From: Bacteroides sp. | GTDB lineage: Bacteria; Bacteroidota; Bacteroidia; Bacteroidales; Bacteroidaceae | Length of the DNA: 64,000 nt | Direction of reading: 5' to 3' | Assembly (NCBI GenBank): GCA_021202275.1 | Contig: JAJQDI010000026.1 | Coordinates: forward strand, 258,169-322,168 | Part shown: in pieces, positions 8,870 to 15,865 of the stretch | How the letters are laid out: the number at the start of each line of letters is the position of its first letter | Position numbering within the stretch: position 1 is the first letter of the stretch | Position numbers and translations under genes: made by a program | Notes under the pieces: model-generated | Seen by the model: the letters and a program-made list of their open reading frames with translations, nothing else | Told to the model about the DNA's origin: nothing | The model's database searches: none

Positions 8870-10015
8870 ATGAAAAAGAATTTGTATCTTTTGATGGCAC
8901 TTTTGTTTTCGTGCTCTTTGATATTCAGTTGCAACGATAAAGATGACGAGGATGACGACGGTGAAGAGGAAGAGGAAGTGATCAAAGTAAACGCTTCTTA
9001 CGGAGGAGAGAGTGAAAATACATTGAAGCTGACATACAGTGGTGTAGAACTGATGGGAAAAGAAATAAAATTCCATACCTCTACCAAGAAAACAGCTACC
9101 GTCACCTTGAACTATGTGATCCCCGGTGAAGCAACGACTGAATTGACCGGAGTGACCCTGACCACAACTCCGCCAAAGGATGACGACGATGAAGAGGATG
9201 ACGGAGAGTATGAGTCCGAATATGAATATGAATATTTCTTCGAAGGTACGGCAAAGACCTCTACCGGTTGGAACATCACCTATACAGGACATGTGTTTGC
9301 TGACGGTGATATCCGGGAACTGACTTTGGATGTAGAGGCGAGTATGCAGGAAAATATATTGCAGGGAACATGGAAGTTAAGTGAGAACCAAACTTTGTTT
9401 TTCGACTGGCAGTCCGACGAAGAAACTGTAATCGCTGATGTGGAATATGCTTCCATGCCCGGGGATGTGACGTCACATACAACGGAAACCTTGGGCTGCC
9501 TGGTAAGTAAGATGGGCTCGCAGTGGGTATCCAATGTACTCCATGAAGTGACTTTCCATACCGATGGAAACATTACAGCTACTTATACAAAAGCAGGTAG
9601 TACTACCGAGTTGGAATCTCCGTTGAATCTGGTACATTACTACCTGCCCAACAGCAGCAACGACAATAAGATCGCGATCTTATTGAATGTAGATGCCATT
9701 GCCGCGCTGGTCATGAGCAATTCTTCTACCCGTTCGTCCTGGAAGGATCTGCTTGAGCCTTTCCAATCCTTGTTGCAGGAGGGTATACCTTTGGAGGGTG
9801 AGTTTGCGGGAGATGATCTGAAACTGTATATCGGTCAGGAGGTCGCGGAGAGTATACTTACCGATCCGGCTGTTGTTTCCCTCTTGGATGAACAGACCTT
9901 TGAAGTGGATCTGATGGGCAGTGTGGCGAATGTAACTGTATATGGCAAGGAGTTGCCTGCTTTGTTTGAAGAAACCACGTTGTTTAAACTGGGGCTTTCT
10001 ATGCAAATGAAATAG
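8870..10015 (+). CDS. Acidic surface lipoprotein, DUF4925-like (paralogue 2)
   Basis: 381 residues. The lipobox (IFSC, Cys about residue 24) is followed by NDKDDEDDDGEEEEE, a very strong acidic export-type stretch. A second acidic and Tyr-rich insert (DDDDEEDDGEYESEYEYEY) lies about residue 105-125 and is absent from paralogue 1. The rest aligns with the upstream gene, so the pair arose by tandem duplication. The gap is 134 bp and they may share a transcript. The stop is TAG, at the position where the paralogue ends (TGA). A 15-bp inverted repeat follows at 10087-10146. Confidence 0.77.
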   Translation: MKKNLYLLMALLFSCSLIFSCNDKDDEDDDGEEEEEVIKVNASYGGESENTLKLTYSGVELMGKEIKFHTSTKKTATVTLNYVIPGEATTELTGVTLTTTPPKDDDDEEDDGEYESEYEYEYFFEGTAKTSTGWNITYTGHVFADGDIRELTLDVEASMQENILQGTWKLSENQTLFFDWQSDEETVIADVEYASMPGDVTSHTTETLGCLVSKMGSQWVSNVLHEVTFHTDGNITATYTKAGSTTELESPLNLVHYYLPNSSNDNKIAILLNVDAIAALVMSNSSTRSSWKDLLEPFQSLLQEGIPLEGEFAGDDLKLYIGQEVAESILTDPAVVSLLDEQTFEVDLMGSVANVTVYGKELPALFEETTLFKLGLSMQMK

Positions 10016-10086
10016 AACAGAAAAGTTCGGATCTCCAGGAAAATAAATGGCTCTTCCGATTTTTTTGGAGAGTACTTGTCTATTTT

Positions 10087-10146
10087 CCCGGAGTTAGATA
10101 CGAGGTAGAGAGGTAAAACAGATCCAACTTTGTATCTAACTCCGGG
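10087..10146 (+). terminator. Long-loop inverted repeat after lipoprotein pair
   Basis: Perfect 15-bp arms (10087-10101 and 10132-10146, CCCGGAGTTAGATAC and its complement) with a 30-base loop, followed by ATTTCTT. It sits about 70 bp after the upstream stop. A terminator or 3'-end stabiliser is inferred. Confidence 0.5.
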
Positions 10147-10297
10147 ATTTCTTGTTTTCCGCAGTGAACCTATATATATCTGATAAAGTGTGGCGGCTAT
10201 GCCATTTCGGCCTGGACTTTATGTATGGCATTTGGCCTACTCCCGGATGCTTTGGTATGGGCGTTGCCCTTACTTCGTTTCACTGGGGGGTCGCTTC

Positions 10298-10355
10298 GCT
10301 GACCGCCTGGTTGGATACGCCGATCTCCAATTCACTTCTTCAGTCAACGGTTCAT
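10298..10355. repeat. 58-bp dispersed repeat, copy 2
   Basis: GCTGACCGCCTGGTTGG, then ACGCCGATCTCCAATTCACT and TCAACGGTTCATGG. Matches copies at 4587-4644 and 15296-15352. Confidence 0.7.
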
Positions 10356-10701
10356 GGGTTATCCTATTGGTGTAAATACGTACAAGCTGTGATTTTACGA
10401 AAGAACGGATGGACTCCTGAGACATTCTCTTGTGCCGGTATTCTCGTATACACGATACGTTATGTATACGGCAAGAGGTGGAATTATTGATATTCCGCGG
10501 AGAGAAACATTCCGCATACCTTTCCATTACATTTAAGAACCTTGCGTCCGGAGCATTTGCCCTATCTTTACCCACATAATCGAACGTAGAGAATTTCCCC
10601 CTTGTTTCGGTTCTATACACAAGGCTCCAACATAGCTATATATACAATAGAAAGATAGATTTAGGTTCTTTTCACTTAAGGTTAATAGATTAGGTTTTGC
10701 C

Positions 10702-10732
10702 GGTCCGGGCTTTCGGGAGGAAAGTCCGGACC
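10702..10732 (+). terminator. Orphan hairpin with T-rich tail
   Basis: A 13-bp stem with one G-U pair (GGTCCGGGCTTTC against GAAAGTCCGGACC), a short GGGAG loop, then TTTCTTTGG. It lies 130 bp before the next start codon and about 690 bp after the previous gene, so it terminates no visible gene. It could end a small RNA or act as an attenuator for the downstream gene. A weak box (TATCTTTA, about 10562) lies about 140 bp upstream. Confidence 0.5.
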
Positions 10733-10862
10733 TTTCTTTGGTATATACTATGATCTGTTTCTCACAGTGAATTGTAAAAAGATATCTGACGTGGGAAAAT
10801 CATAAGAAGTGTATCGGAAATGTCTCTTTTCTCCTATCTTTGTAGAGAGATATACTGACGAT

Positions 10863-12161
10863 ATGACACAAACGGAGAGACAGATCATAGATCTGGTAAA
10901 AAGAGAGGTAGTACCTGCTATTGGCTGTACCGAACCCATTGCTGTAGCCTTGTGTGTGGCTAAAGCTACGGAATTGCTGGAAAAGCAACCCGAACGGATC
11001 GACGTCTGGCTGAGCGCCAATGTATTGAAGAACGCGATGGGGGTGGGTATTCCCGGAACCGGTATGATCGGTCTGCCCATCGCCATCGCGCTGGGAGCCT
11101 TGATCGGGAAGTCGGCCTACGCGTTGGAGGTACTGAAAGACTGTACGCCCGCTTTGGTGGAGGCGGGCAAACGTTATATCGAAGAGCGAAGAATAGACGT
11201 TTCTCTGAAAAAAGACTGCTTCTCCAGACTATATATCGAAACCCGGGTGAGCGCGGGCAGTGAGACCGCCCTGGCGGTAATTGCCGGAGGGCATACCGAA
11301 TTTGTCCGGCTTTGCAGGAACGATCAGGTACTGCTGGATAAAGAACTGGCTACCTGTATGGCTACGGAAGAGGAGACTCCCGGACTTACCCTGCGAACAG
11401 TGTACGACTTTGCCTGTACCGCACCTCTGGAAGAGATCCGCTTTATCGGAGAGTCGGCCCGGCTCAACAAAGAGGCTGCGGAGCATTCGTTCGGAAAGGA
11501 ATATGGCCATTGTCTGGGATGTATCTTGAGCCAGACTCCCAGACAGCATCTGATGGGGGAAGGGCCTTTGTCGCGTATCCTGGCGTATACCTCCGCGGCG
11601 TGTGATGCCCGTATGGCGGGGGCCATGGTACCCGTGATGAGCAATTCGGGCAGTGGCAACCAGGGGATTGCCGCCACACTGCCGGTAGTGATCTATGCTG
11701 AGGAAAACCGATGCGACGAAGAGCAACTGCTGCGTGCGCTGATGCTCAGTCACCTGACCGTGATCTACATCAAACAGAGCCTTGGCAGGCTTTCTGCCCT
11801 CTGTGGATGTGTAGTAGCCGCTACAGGATCGGCGTGCGGCATTACGCTGCTCATGGGAGGGGCATACAGGGAGGTGACCTATGCCGTACAGAACATGATT
11901 GCCAACCTCACCGGAATGATCTGTGACGGAGCCAAACCCAGTTGTTCGCTGAAAGTAACTACAGGCGTATCAACCGCTGTCTTGTCTGCCGTAATGGCGA
12001 TGGAGGGGCGTTGCGTCAGCTGCGTAGAAGGGATCATCGAAGAGGATGTGGATCGCAGCATCCGCAACCTGACCCGCATCGGCTCGGAAGCGATGGACAA
12101 AACAGACCGGATGGTACTGGAGATGATGACAAACAAAGAGAAGTGTGGAAGGGCGAGGTGA
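10863..12161 (+). CDS. L-cysteine desulfidase family protein (UPF0597/YhaM-CyuA type)
   Basis: 432 residues, normal for this Fe-S enzyme family related to the alpha chain of L-serine dehydratase. Relatives break L-cysteine to pyruvate, ammonia and sulfide. Seen: PAIGCTEPIA at about residue 20, with the conserved Cys-Thr-Glu, GVGIPGTG, GSGNQGIAATLPV, LCGCVVAATGSACG and MICDGAKPSC, where the clustered Cys residues are expected to hold the [4Fe-4S] cluster. The start is Met 10863 (MTQTERQIIDLV), 21 bp after a -7 box (TATCTTTG, about 10835-10842), so the upstream alternative at 10809 would precede the transcript start. It is monocistronic here. Substrate in this organism is inferred from family only. 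Confidence 0.85.
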   Translation: MTQTERQIIDLVKREVVPAIGCTEPIAVALCVAKATELLEKQPERIDVWLSANVLKNAMGVGIPGTGMIGLPIAIALGALIGKSAYALEVLKDCTPALVEAGKRYIEERRIDVSLKKDCFSRLYIETRVSAGSETALAVIAGGHTEFVRLCRNDQVLLDKELATCMATEEETPGLTLRTVYDFACTAPLEEIRFIGESARLNKEAAEHSFGKEYGHCLGCILSQTPRQHLMGEGPLSRILAYTSAACDARMAGAMVPVMSNSGSGNQGIAATLPVVIYAEENRCDEEQLLRALMLSHLTVIYIKQSLGRLSALCGCVVAATGSACGITLLMGGAYREVTYAVQNMIANLTGMICDGAKPSCSLKVTTGVSTAVLSAVMAMEGRCVSCVEGIIEEDVDRSIRNLTRIGSEAMDKTDRMVLEMMTNKEKCGRAR

Positions 12162-12829
12162 GAGGAAGAAAGACAAATATCCTAATGCCATATAAGTACC
12201 CGAATGTACATCTCCGTCGGTAGAGACGCGAAGAGATTTACGATTTAACAATTTACGATGTACGATTGTAATTACACAAAGGATATGTGTGTACATCCCT
12301 ATGCGAAACATTTTATATGCAAACATACGAGACGCAAAGAGATTGAAGATCCAATATATGAACAAGGGATAATGGTCTCCTGTAGAGACGCACGGCGTGC
12401 GTCTCCGCGGTATGCGTGTGCAGTACAGGAGGTATGGGTCAGGTTCAGAGGTTTGTACCCTATCCCACCCTGTAAAGATATACCGGTCTCAGACAAAAAA
12501 ATATCGCCCTTTTGATATAAACCCGTTGATCTTAGGTAGGTTTTATCAAACAGTTGCCTGTATGGGACGTGGATCGCAGAGACGCACGCCGTGCGTCTCT
12601 ACAGGTGGATGCTATCTGTATTTCAAATCGTACATCCATACATGGTACATCCGGCTGTCTTTCTGTTCCTTTTGTCGATACATGTAAAATGAACCGTGCC
12701 TGAAACTATATTGTTATCATACCGGAAATGTGTAGATTTGTATGTATACATAGGATGCATTTCTGCTGATACCGACATCGGCAGAAAAGCATCCGCCGGA
12801 TCCGATGGAATCATTTAAAATAAGAAAAT
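12162..12829. other. Intergenic region with second MITE-like element
   Basis: 668 bp. It holds a GATTTACGATG-type repeat (12236-12270), the second palindrome-ended element (12381-12603) and a likely promoter for the hydrolase (TAGATTTG at 12733-12740, with a weak ATTG 19 bp upstream). No gene was found. Confidence 0.65.
12381..12603. mobile_element. MITE-like element, copy 2
   Basis: Same ends as the element at 4339-4538: TGTAGAGACG at the left, CGTCTCTACA at the right, each with the palindrome gagacgcacg-N-cgtgcgtctc (12385-12405 and 12579-12599). The left and right terminal 31 bases are inverted complements with one mismatch. Interior length differs from copy 1 by 23 bp but shares the TTTTATC and GGACGT-ATCGCAGAG stretches near the right end. 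No open frame of note. Confidence 0.6.
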
Positions 12830-13801
12830 ATGAAGAAAGCAACTGTTTTGTTTGTTTGCCTGTTGTGGCTTGCTAACGTAGGGATATACGCTCAGAACGA
12901 ATATTTCTTTGACAAGACCACCTACTCTTATAGTGTAAAAGGGGATCAGACCTTGTACTTAGATAGATACAGTTCTCCCCTGAGTGTGGCAACGGATCGC
13001 ACGCCCTGTATCATTTTTATGTTCGGAGGGGCTTTCGCGCGTGGAACCAGGGACATGGACAAATATATTCCCTATTTCGACTATATGGTGAGACAGGGAT
13101 ATACAGTGATCTCCATTGATTATCGTCTCGGCCTGAAAGGAGTGGAACAGGACAAAGAACTGAACGAAGAGGGCTTTGTGCGTCGGTTTATCTATTCGGT
13201 GGATATGGCTGTGGAAGACCTTTTCGATGCTACGCAGTATGTACTTGACCATGCGGAAGAATGGAACATCGATCCGGACGCCATCACGATCAACGGTTCC
13301 AGTGCCGGAGCGGTGACGGTGCTACAGGCGGAACATGCCATTTGCAACGGTACACACCATGTGGCTACGAAATTGCCTGCCGGCTTCAACTACGCAGGTG
13401 TGATTGCCTTTGCCGGAGCTATTTTTGTTCCGGATGGCGGGCTGATCTGGGCAAAGGCTCCGTGTCCCATCATGATGTTCCACGGAGATGCCGACCTGCA
13501 GGTGCCTTACGACAAATTGACCTACGGTTCTATGGGATTCTACGGGGCCAAATCTATTTCTGACGGACTGGCAGCCCTCAACTATCCCTATTATTTCTAC
13601 AAATTCGATGATTACGGACATCAGATCGCCAGCGATCCGATCCGGGAGAATAAAGAAGATGTACTCTGGTTCCTGACTACTATGGTCAAAGAGAAGAAAC
13701 CCTATATGATATTCCGTGAACAGAAAGAGATCGGACGCCCTGTAGTACCCAATAAGAATTTCGGGATTCCGGACTATGTGAAAGGGAATTTCGGAATATA
13801 A
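12830..13801 (+). CDS. Secreted alpha/beta hydrolase (esterase-like)
   Basis: 323 residues with a Sec signal peptide (MKKATVLFVCLLWLANVGIYAQ), so exported. Hydrolase-fold features in order: strand and oxyanion segment IIFMFGGAFARGTRD (about residues 62-76), nucleophile elbow NGSSAGAV (GxSxG, about residue 152), acid in FHGDADLQVPYD (about residue 220) and catalytic His in DYGHQ (about residue 262). It resembles carboxylesterase or acetylxylan-esterase-like proteins of the alpha/beta hydrolase-3 type; the substrate cannot be read. It is flanked by unrelated genes, and an inverted repeat follows between it and the convergent YjdM gene. Confidence 0.85.
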   Translation: MKKATVLFVCLLWLANVGIYAQNEYFFDKTTYSYSVKGDQTLYLDRYSSPLSVATDRTPCIIFMFGGAFARGTRDMDKYIPYFDYMVRQGYTVISIDYRLGLKGVEQDKELNEEGFVRRFIYSVDMAVEDLFDATQYVLDHAEEWNIDPDAITINGSSAGAVTVLQAEHAICNGTHHVATKLPAGFNYAGVIAFAGAIFVPDGGLIWAKAPCPIMMFHGDADLQVPYDKLTYGSMGFYGAKSISDGLAALNYPYYFYKFDDYGHQIASDPIRENKEDVLWFLTTMVKEKKPYMIFREQKEIGRPVVPNKNFGIPDYVKGNFGI

Positions 13802-13803
13802 AG

Positions 13804-13888
13804 CGATTTACAGATTTACGATTTACGATTGATCATGCCAATATATGAACCATCGTAAATCTGTAAATCGTAAATATCTGTAAATCAT
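13804..13888. repeat. Inverted GATTTACGA repeat between convergent genes
   Basis: GATTTACAGATTTACGATT and, 30 bp on, its inverted complement (ATCGTAAATCTGTAAATCG) followed by a further partial copy. The hairpin sits directly after the hydrolase stop and before the YjdM stop and may act as a bidirectional terminator. It is the same family seen at 6038, 12236 and 19494. Confidence 0.65.
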
Positions 13889-13908
13889 TACATCCTTGTT
13901 GTTTACTT

Positions 13909-14238
13909 TTATTTTTTCAGGAAACAGGTTTTCAGAACGATACTGCTTCCGTCGATTTTGCAATCCACCTCTTCCGGATCTTCCGTCAGGCGGATGCTTT
14001 TCACTTTCGTACCCCGTTTGATCACCATGGAAGACCCTTTGACTTTCAGGTCTTTGATCACCGTTACGCTGTCGCCATCAGCCAATGGTGCGCCGTTGCT
14101 GTCGCAGGCCACTTTTTTCTGTGTTTCCGCTTCGCTGCCTTCCAGCCATTCGTGTCCGCAGTCGGGACAAATATTCAGTGTTCCATCGAAATACGTGTGG
14201 TCCATCCCGCAGGTCGGACAATTGGAAATATCACTCAT
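13909..14238 (-). CDS. yjdM: YjdM/PhnA-like zinc-ribbon protein
   Basis: 109 residues. The N terminus has a zinc ribbon: CPTCG about residue 7 and CPDCG about residue 24. The C-terminal half (DSNGAPLADGDSVTVIKDLKVKG, then GTKVKSIRL and CKIDG) is the PhnA/YjdM SH3-like domain. The old name links it to alkylphosphonate use, but it is not part of the C-P lyase and its role is unproven. No phn genes are nearby. Start Met 14238 and length fit the family. Confidence 0.9.
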   Translation of the reverse strand: MSDISNCPTCGMDHTYFDGTLNICPDCGHEWLEGSEAETQKKVACDSNGAPLADGDSVTVIKDLKVKGSSMVIKRGTKVKSIRLTEDPEEVDCKIDGSSIVLKTCFLKK

Positions 14239-14315
14239 TGTTTGTTTGTAGATAAAGAACAGGAAGTGAAGGGAGAAAACACCTCTCTCTTCATTTCCTA
14301 TTGGTTTGTATAAAA

Positions 14316-14352
14316 TAAGGTAAACTTAAAACTCAAGACTCAAAACTCAGTT
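14316..14352. repeat. ACTTAAAACTCA-type simple repeat
   Basis: Short array of AACTTAAAACTCAAGACTCAAAACTCAG-type units between SlyD and YjdM genes, same family as the arrays at 6081-6305 and 17668-17788. Confidence 0.55.
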
Positions 14353-14431
14353 TCATATAAATAAGGAACGAGGGTACCTCTGATTGTTGAGATATCCTCG
14401 TTCGTTGTATACGGATTTCTGTTTGTCCGGA

Positions 14432-15052
14432 TCAATGATCGTGACCGCAGCCGCAACCTTTGTCGCCACAACCTTCATCGCCACAACCTTCATCGCCACA
14501 ACCTTCGTCGCCGCAATCGGTTCCGCAGCTATCGCAACCGCATCCGCAGCCTCCCTGACCACTCATCATCTGGATCATGCTTTGTACTTCTTCGTTGGTA
14601 GCCGGACGGTTTTCCACTACCTCACCCACAAACGTCAGGTCTTCTCCCGCCAGCGGGTGGTTCATATCCATCACCACTACGTCGTCTTTTACCTCTACCA
14701 CGGTACCATTGAGACGGCGTCCTTCCGAATCCATCAGAGGCACTACGTTGCCCTCGAAGATCTGTGAAGTGTCGAACCGACCGTCGACCTCGAAAATATG
14801 TTTGGGAAGATCAAGTACATGATCATCGTCGTAATCACCGTAAGCTTCGGCAGCGGGAATTGTGAATTCGAACTTATCCCCTTTATTCAGGTCTTTTACC
14901 TCCGATTCGAAAGCATCTAAGGTAGTACCCAGGCCGGAGATAAACTGGAACGGGTGTTCCGGAGTTGCTCTTTCCACTAATTCTCTCTCTCCGTCTTCGG
15001 TGGTATACAAATCATACGCGACGGTGATGTACTTGTTTTCTGCTGTTTCCAT
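14432..15052 (-). CDS. slyD: SlyD-like FKBP peptidyl-prolyl isomerase with Cys/His metal-binding tail
   Basis: 206 residues. The FKBP core (about 1-75 and 130-165) is split by the SlyD-type insert-in-flap domain: VAYDLYTTEDGE, then PFQFISGLGT, AEAYGDYDDDHV, and the MDMNHPLAGEDLTF return strand typical of SlyD. The C-terminal 40 residues hold about 12 Cys: GGCGCGCDSCGTDC, then near-exact GDEGC repeats, ending GCGCGHDH. This tail resembles the metal-binding (Ni, Zn, Cu) tail of E. coli SlyD, which feeds hydrogenase maturation there. No hydrogenase genes are in this window. A cytoplasmic chaperone/metal buffer is the likely role. No promoter is seen close by; the nearest minus-strand -7 box (TATATTTG, 15432-15439) would give a long leader. 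Confidence 0.93.
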   Translation of the reverse strand: METAENKYITVAYDLYTTEDGERELVERATPEHPFQFISGLGTTLDAFESEVKDLNKGDKFEFTIPAAEAYGDYDDDHVLDLPKHIFEVDGRFDTSQIFEGNVVPLMDSEGRRLNGTVVEVKDDVVVMDMNHPLAGEDLTFVGEVVENRPATNEEVQSMIQMMSGQGGCGCGCDSCGTDCGDEGCGDEGCGDEGCGDKGCGCGHDH

Positions 15053-15633
15053 GCTAAGTTCTATATCTGATTAATAAATCCGGACGTAGAGGCTTTTTCG
15101 TTTTAGCCCCGCCGACCGTGAATTTGCTTTTACTTTTTTGCTACCCGCCAGACCGAAAAGATAGATGATTACCTGGTTACATCGTCACTCTTATCCGATC
15201 TTTCGCCCCGGAGAGTATAGAAAATGTACGATTTACAATGGAATACCCTGTAGCACCGTGCCATATAATCTAAATCGTACTTTCTCCATCTCTTTGCTGA
15301 CCACCCGGTTAGCTACGCCGATCTTCGACTGACTTCATTAGCCACTGGTTTGTCCGATCGTCAATCTCCGTAACACTGCACCGTGTAATCTAAATCGTAC
15401 TTCGTCAATCGTCCAATCGTAAATCTCCTGGCAAATATACGAATAATTTATGGTACCGTCCGGTTTCCTGTTTTTAAATTTCAGTGAATGAACCGATTTG
15501 TTCCTATCTATATAACACCGCAGAGAAAGGTTTGTTTGGTAAGCCCGGGAAGGGGATAAAGTGATAAAATCCCTTTTTATCCGTAACTTTCCTTACGATT
15601 ATTCATTTTTATCTGATTTTTTTCATCAATTCG
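15053..15633. other. Intergenic region between slyD and the ilv operon
   Basis: About 580 bp between divergent genes. It contains a TACGATTTACAATGG-like piece (15224-15240), two related stretches with CTAAATCGTACTT (15251-15285 and 15369-15405), one copy of the 58-bp repeat (15296-15352), and a minus-strand TATATTTG box (15432-15439). No gene was found. Confidence 0.6.
15296..15352. repeat. 58-bp dispersed repeat, copy 3
   Basis: GCTGACCACCCGGTTAGC, then TACGCCGATCTTCGACTGACT and CCACTGGTTTG. About 80% like copies 1 and 2 by eye. Confidence 0.7.
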
Positions 15634-15664
15634 TTTGGAGATTATAAAAAAGCCTCTACCTTTG
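15634..15664 (+). promoter_or_regulatory. ilv operon promoter
   Basis: TTTG (-33) at 15634-15637 and TACCTTTG (-7) at 15657-15664 with a 19-bp spacer, a close match to the Bacteroidota housekeeping promoter. Transcription would begin near 15671, placing the leader peptide about 20 nt into the transcript. Confidence 0.8.
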
Positions 15665-15692
15665 CAGCATCATTGGAACAAGTAAAAAAGTT

Positions 15693-15767
15693 ATGTACAA
15701 AAATACATCCGTAAACCTGGCAGTCCTGCAGCTGATTCTCGTCGTGGTGGTCCCATCAAGAGCGTGA
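15693..15767 (+). CDS. ilv leader peptide (attenuation)
   Basis: A 24-codon frame: ATG at 15693, TGA at 15765-15767. It contains LAVLQLILVVVV, so 11 of 12 consecutive residues after Asn8 are hydrophobic, with five Val in all, four Leu and one Ile: the three products of the downstream pathway. Its stop codon lies inside the segment that can pair with the 5' arm of the terminator at 15813-15841. Stalling of the ribosome on the Val/Leu/Ile codons when charged tRNAs are scarce would free that segment and open the operon. Too short for ordinary gene callers. No strong Shine-Dalgarno, as usual in this phylum. Confidence 0.85.
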   Translation: MYKNTSVNLAVLQLILVVVVPSRA

Positions 15768-15841
15768 GAAAGGTTTATGTATGTATACCCGTACAGAAAA
15801 GATAGTAATATGGAGCCTTTCTCACGTTGTGAGAGAGGCTC
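15763..15841 (+). promoter_or_regulatory. ilv attenuator: antiterminator and terminator
   Basis: Terminator: 15813-15825 pairs with 15829-15841 (13 bp, one G-U, loop GTT), followed by TTTGATT. Antiterminator: CGTGAGAAAGG at 15763-15773, overlapping the leader stop codon, is a perfect 11-base complement of CCTTTCTCACG at 15816-15826, the terminator's 5' arm. The two folds exclude each other. A ribosome reaching the stop masks 15763-15773 and lets the terminator form; one stalled at the Val codons (15747-15758) does not. The terminator ends 24 bp before ilvD. Confidence 0.85.
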
Positions 15842-15865
15842 TTTGATTAAATAAAAGAAACAAGG

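Larger units (their letters stand above)
10016..10862. other. Intergenic region with terminator, repeat and an orphan hairpin
   Basis: 847 bp between the lipoprotein pair and the cysteine-desulfidase-like gene. It contains an inverted repeat likely ending the lipoprotein transcript (10087-10146), one copy of the 58-bp repeat (10298-10355), a strong orphan hairpin followed by a T-rich run (10702-10732) and a -7 box TATCTTTG at about 10835-10842. A 112-codon open frame across 10152-10490 covers the repeat and has no family features, so I do not call it. Confidence 0.65.

Noticed and set aside
10152..10490. 112-codon open frame on the plus strand
   Set aside because: It runs through the 58-bp repeat; the protein is low in charged residues and resembles nothing; copies of the repeat elsewhere are not coding.
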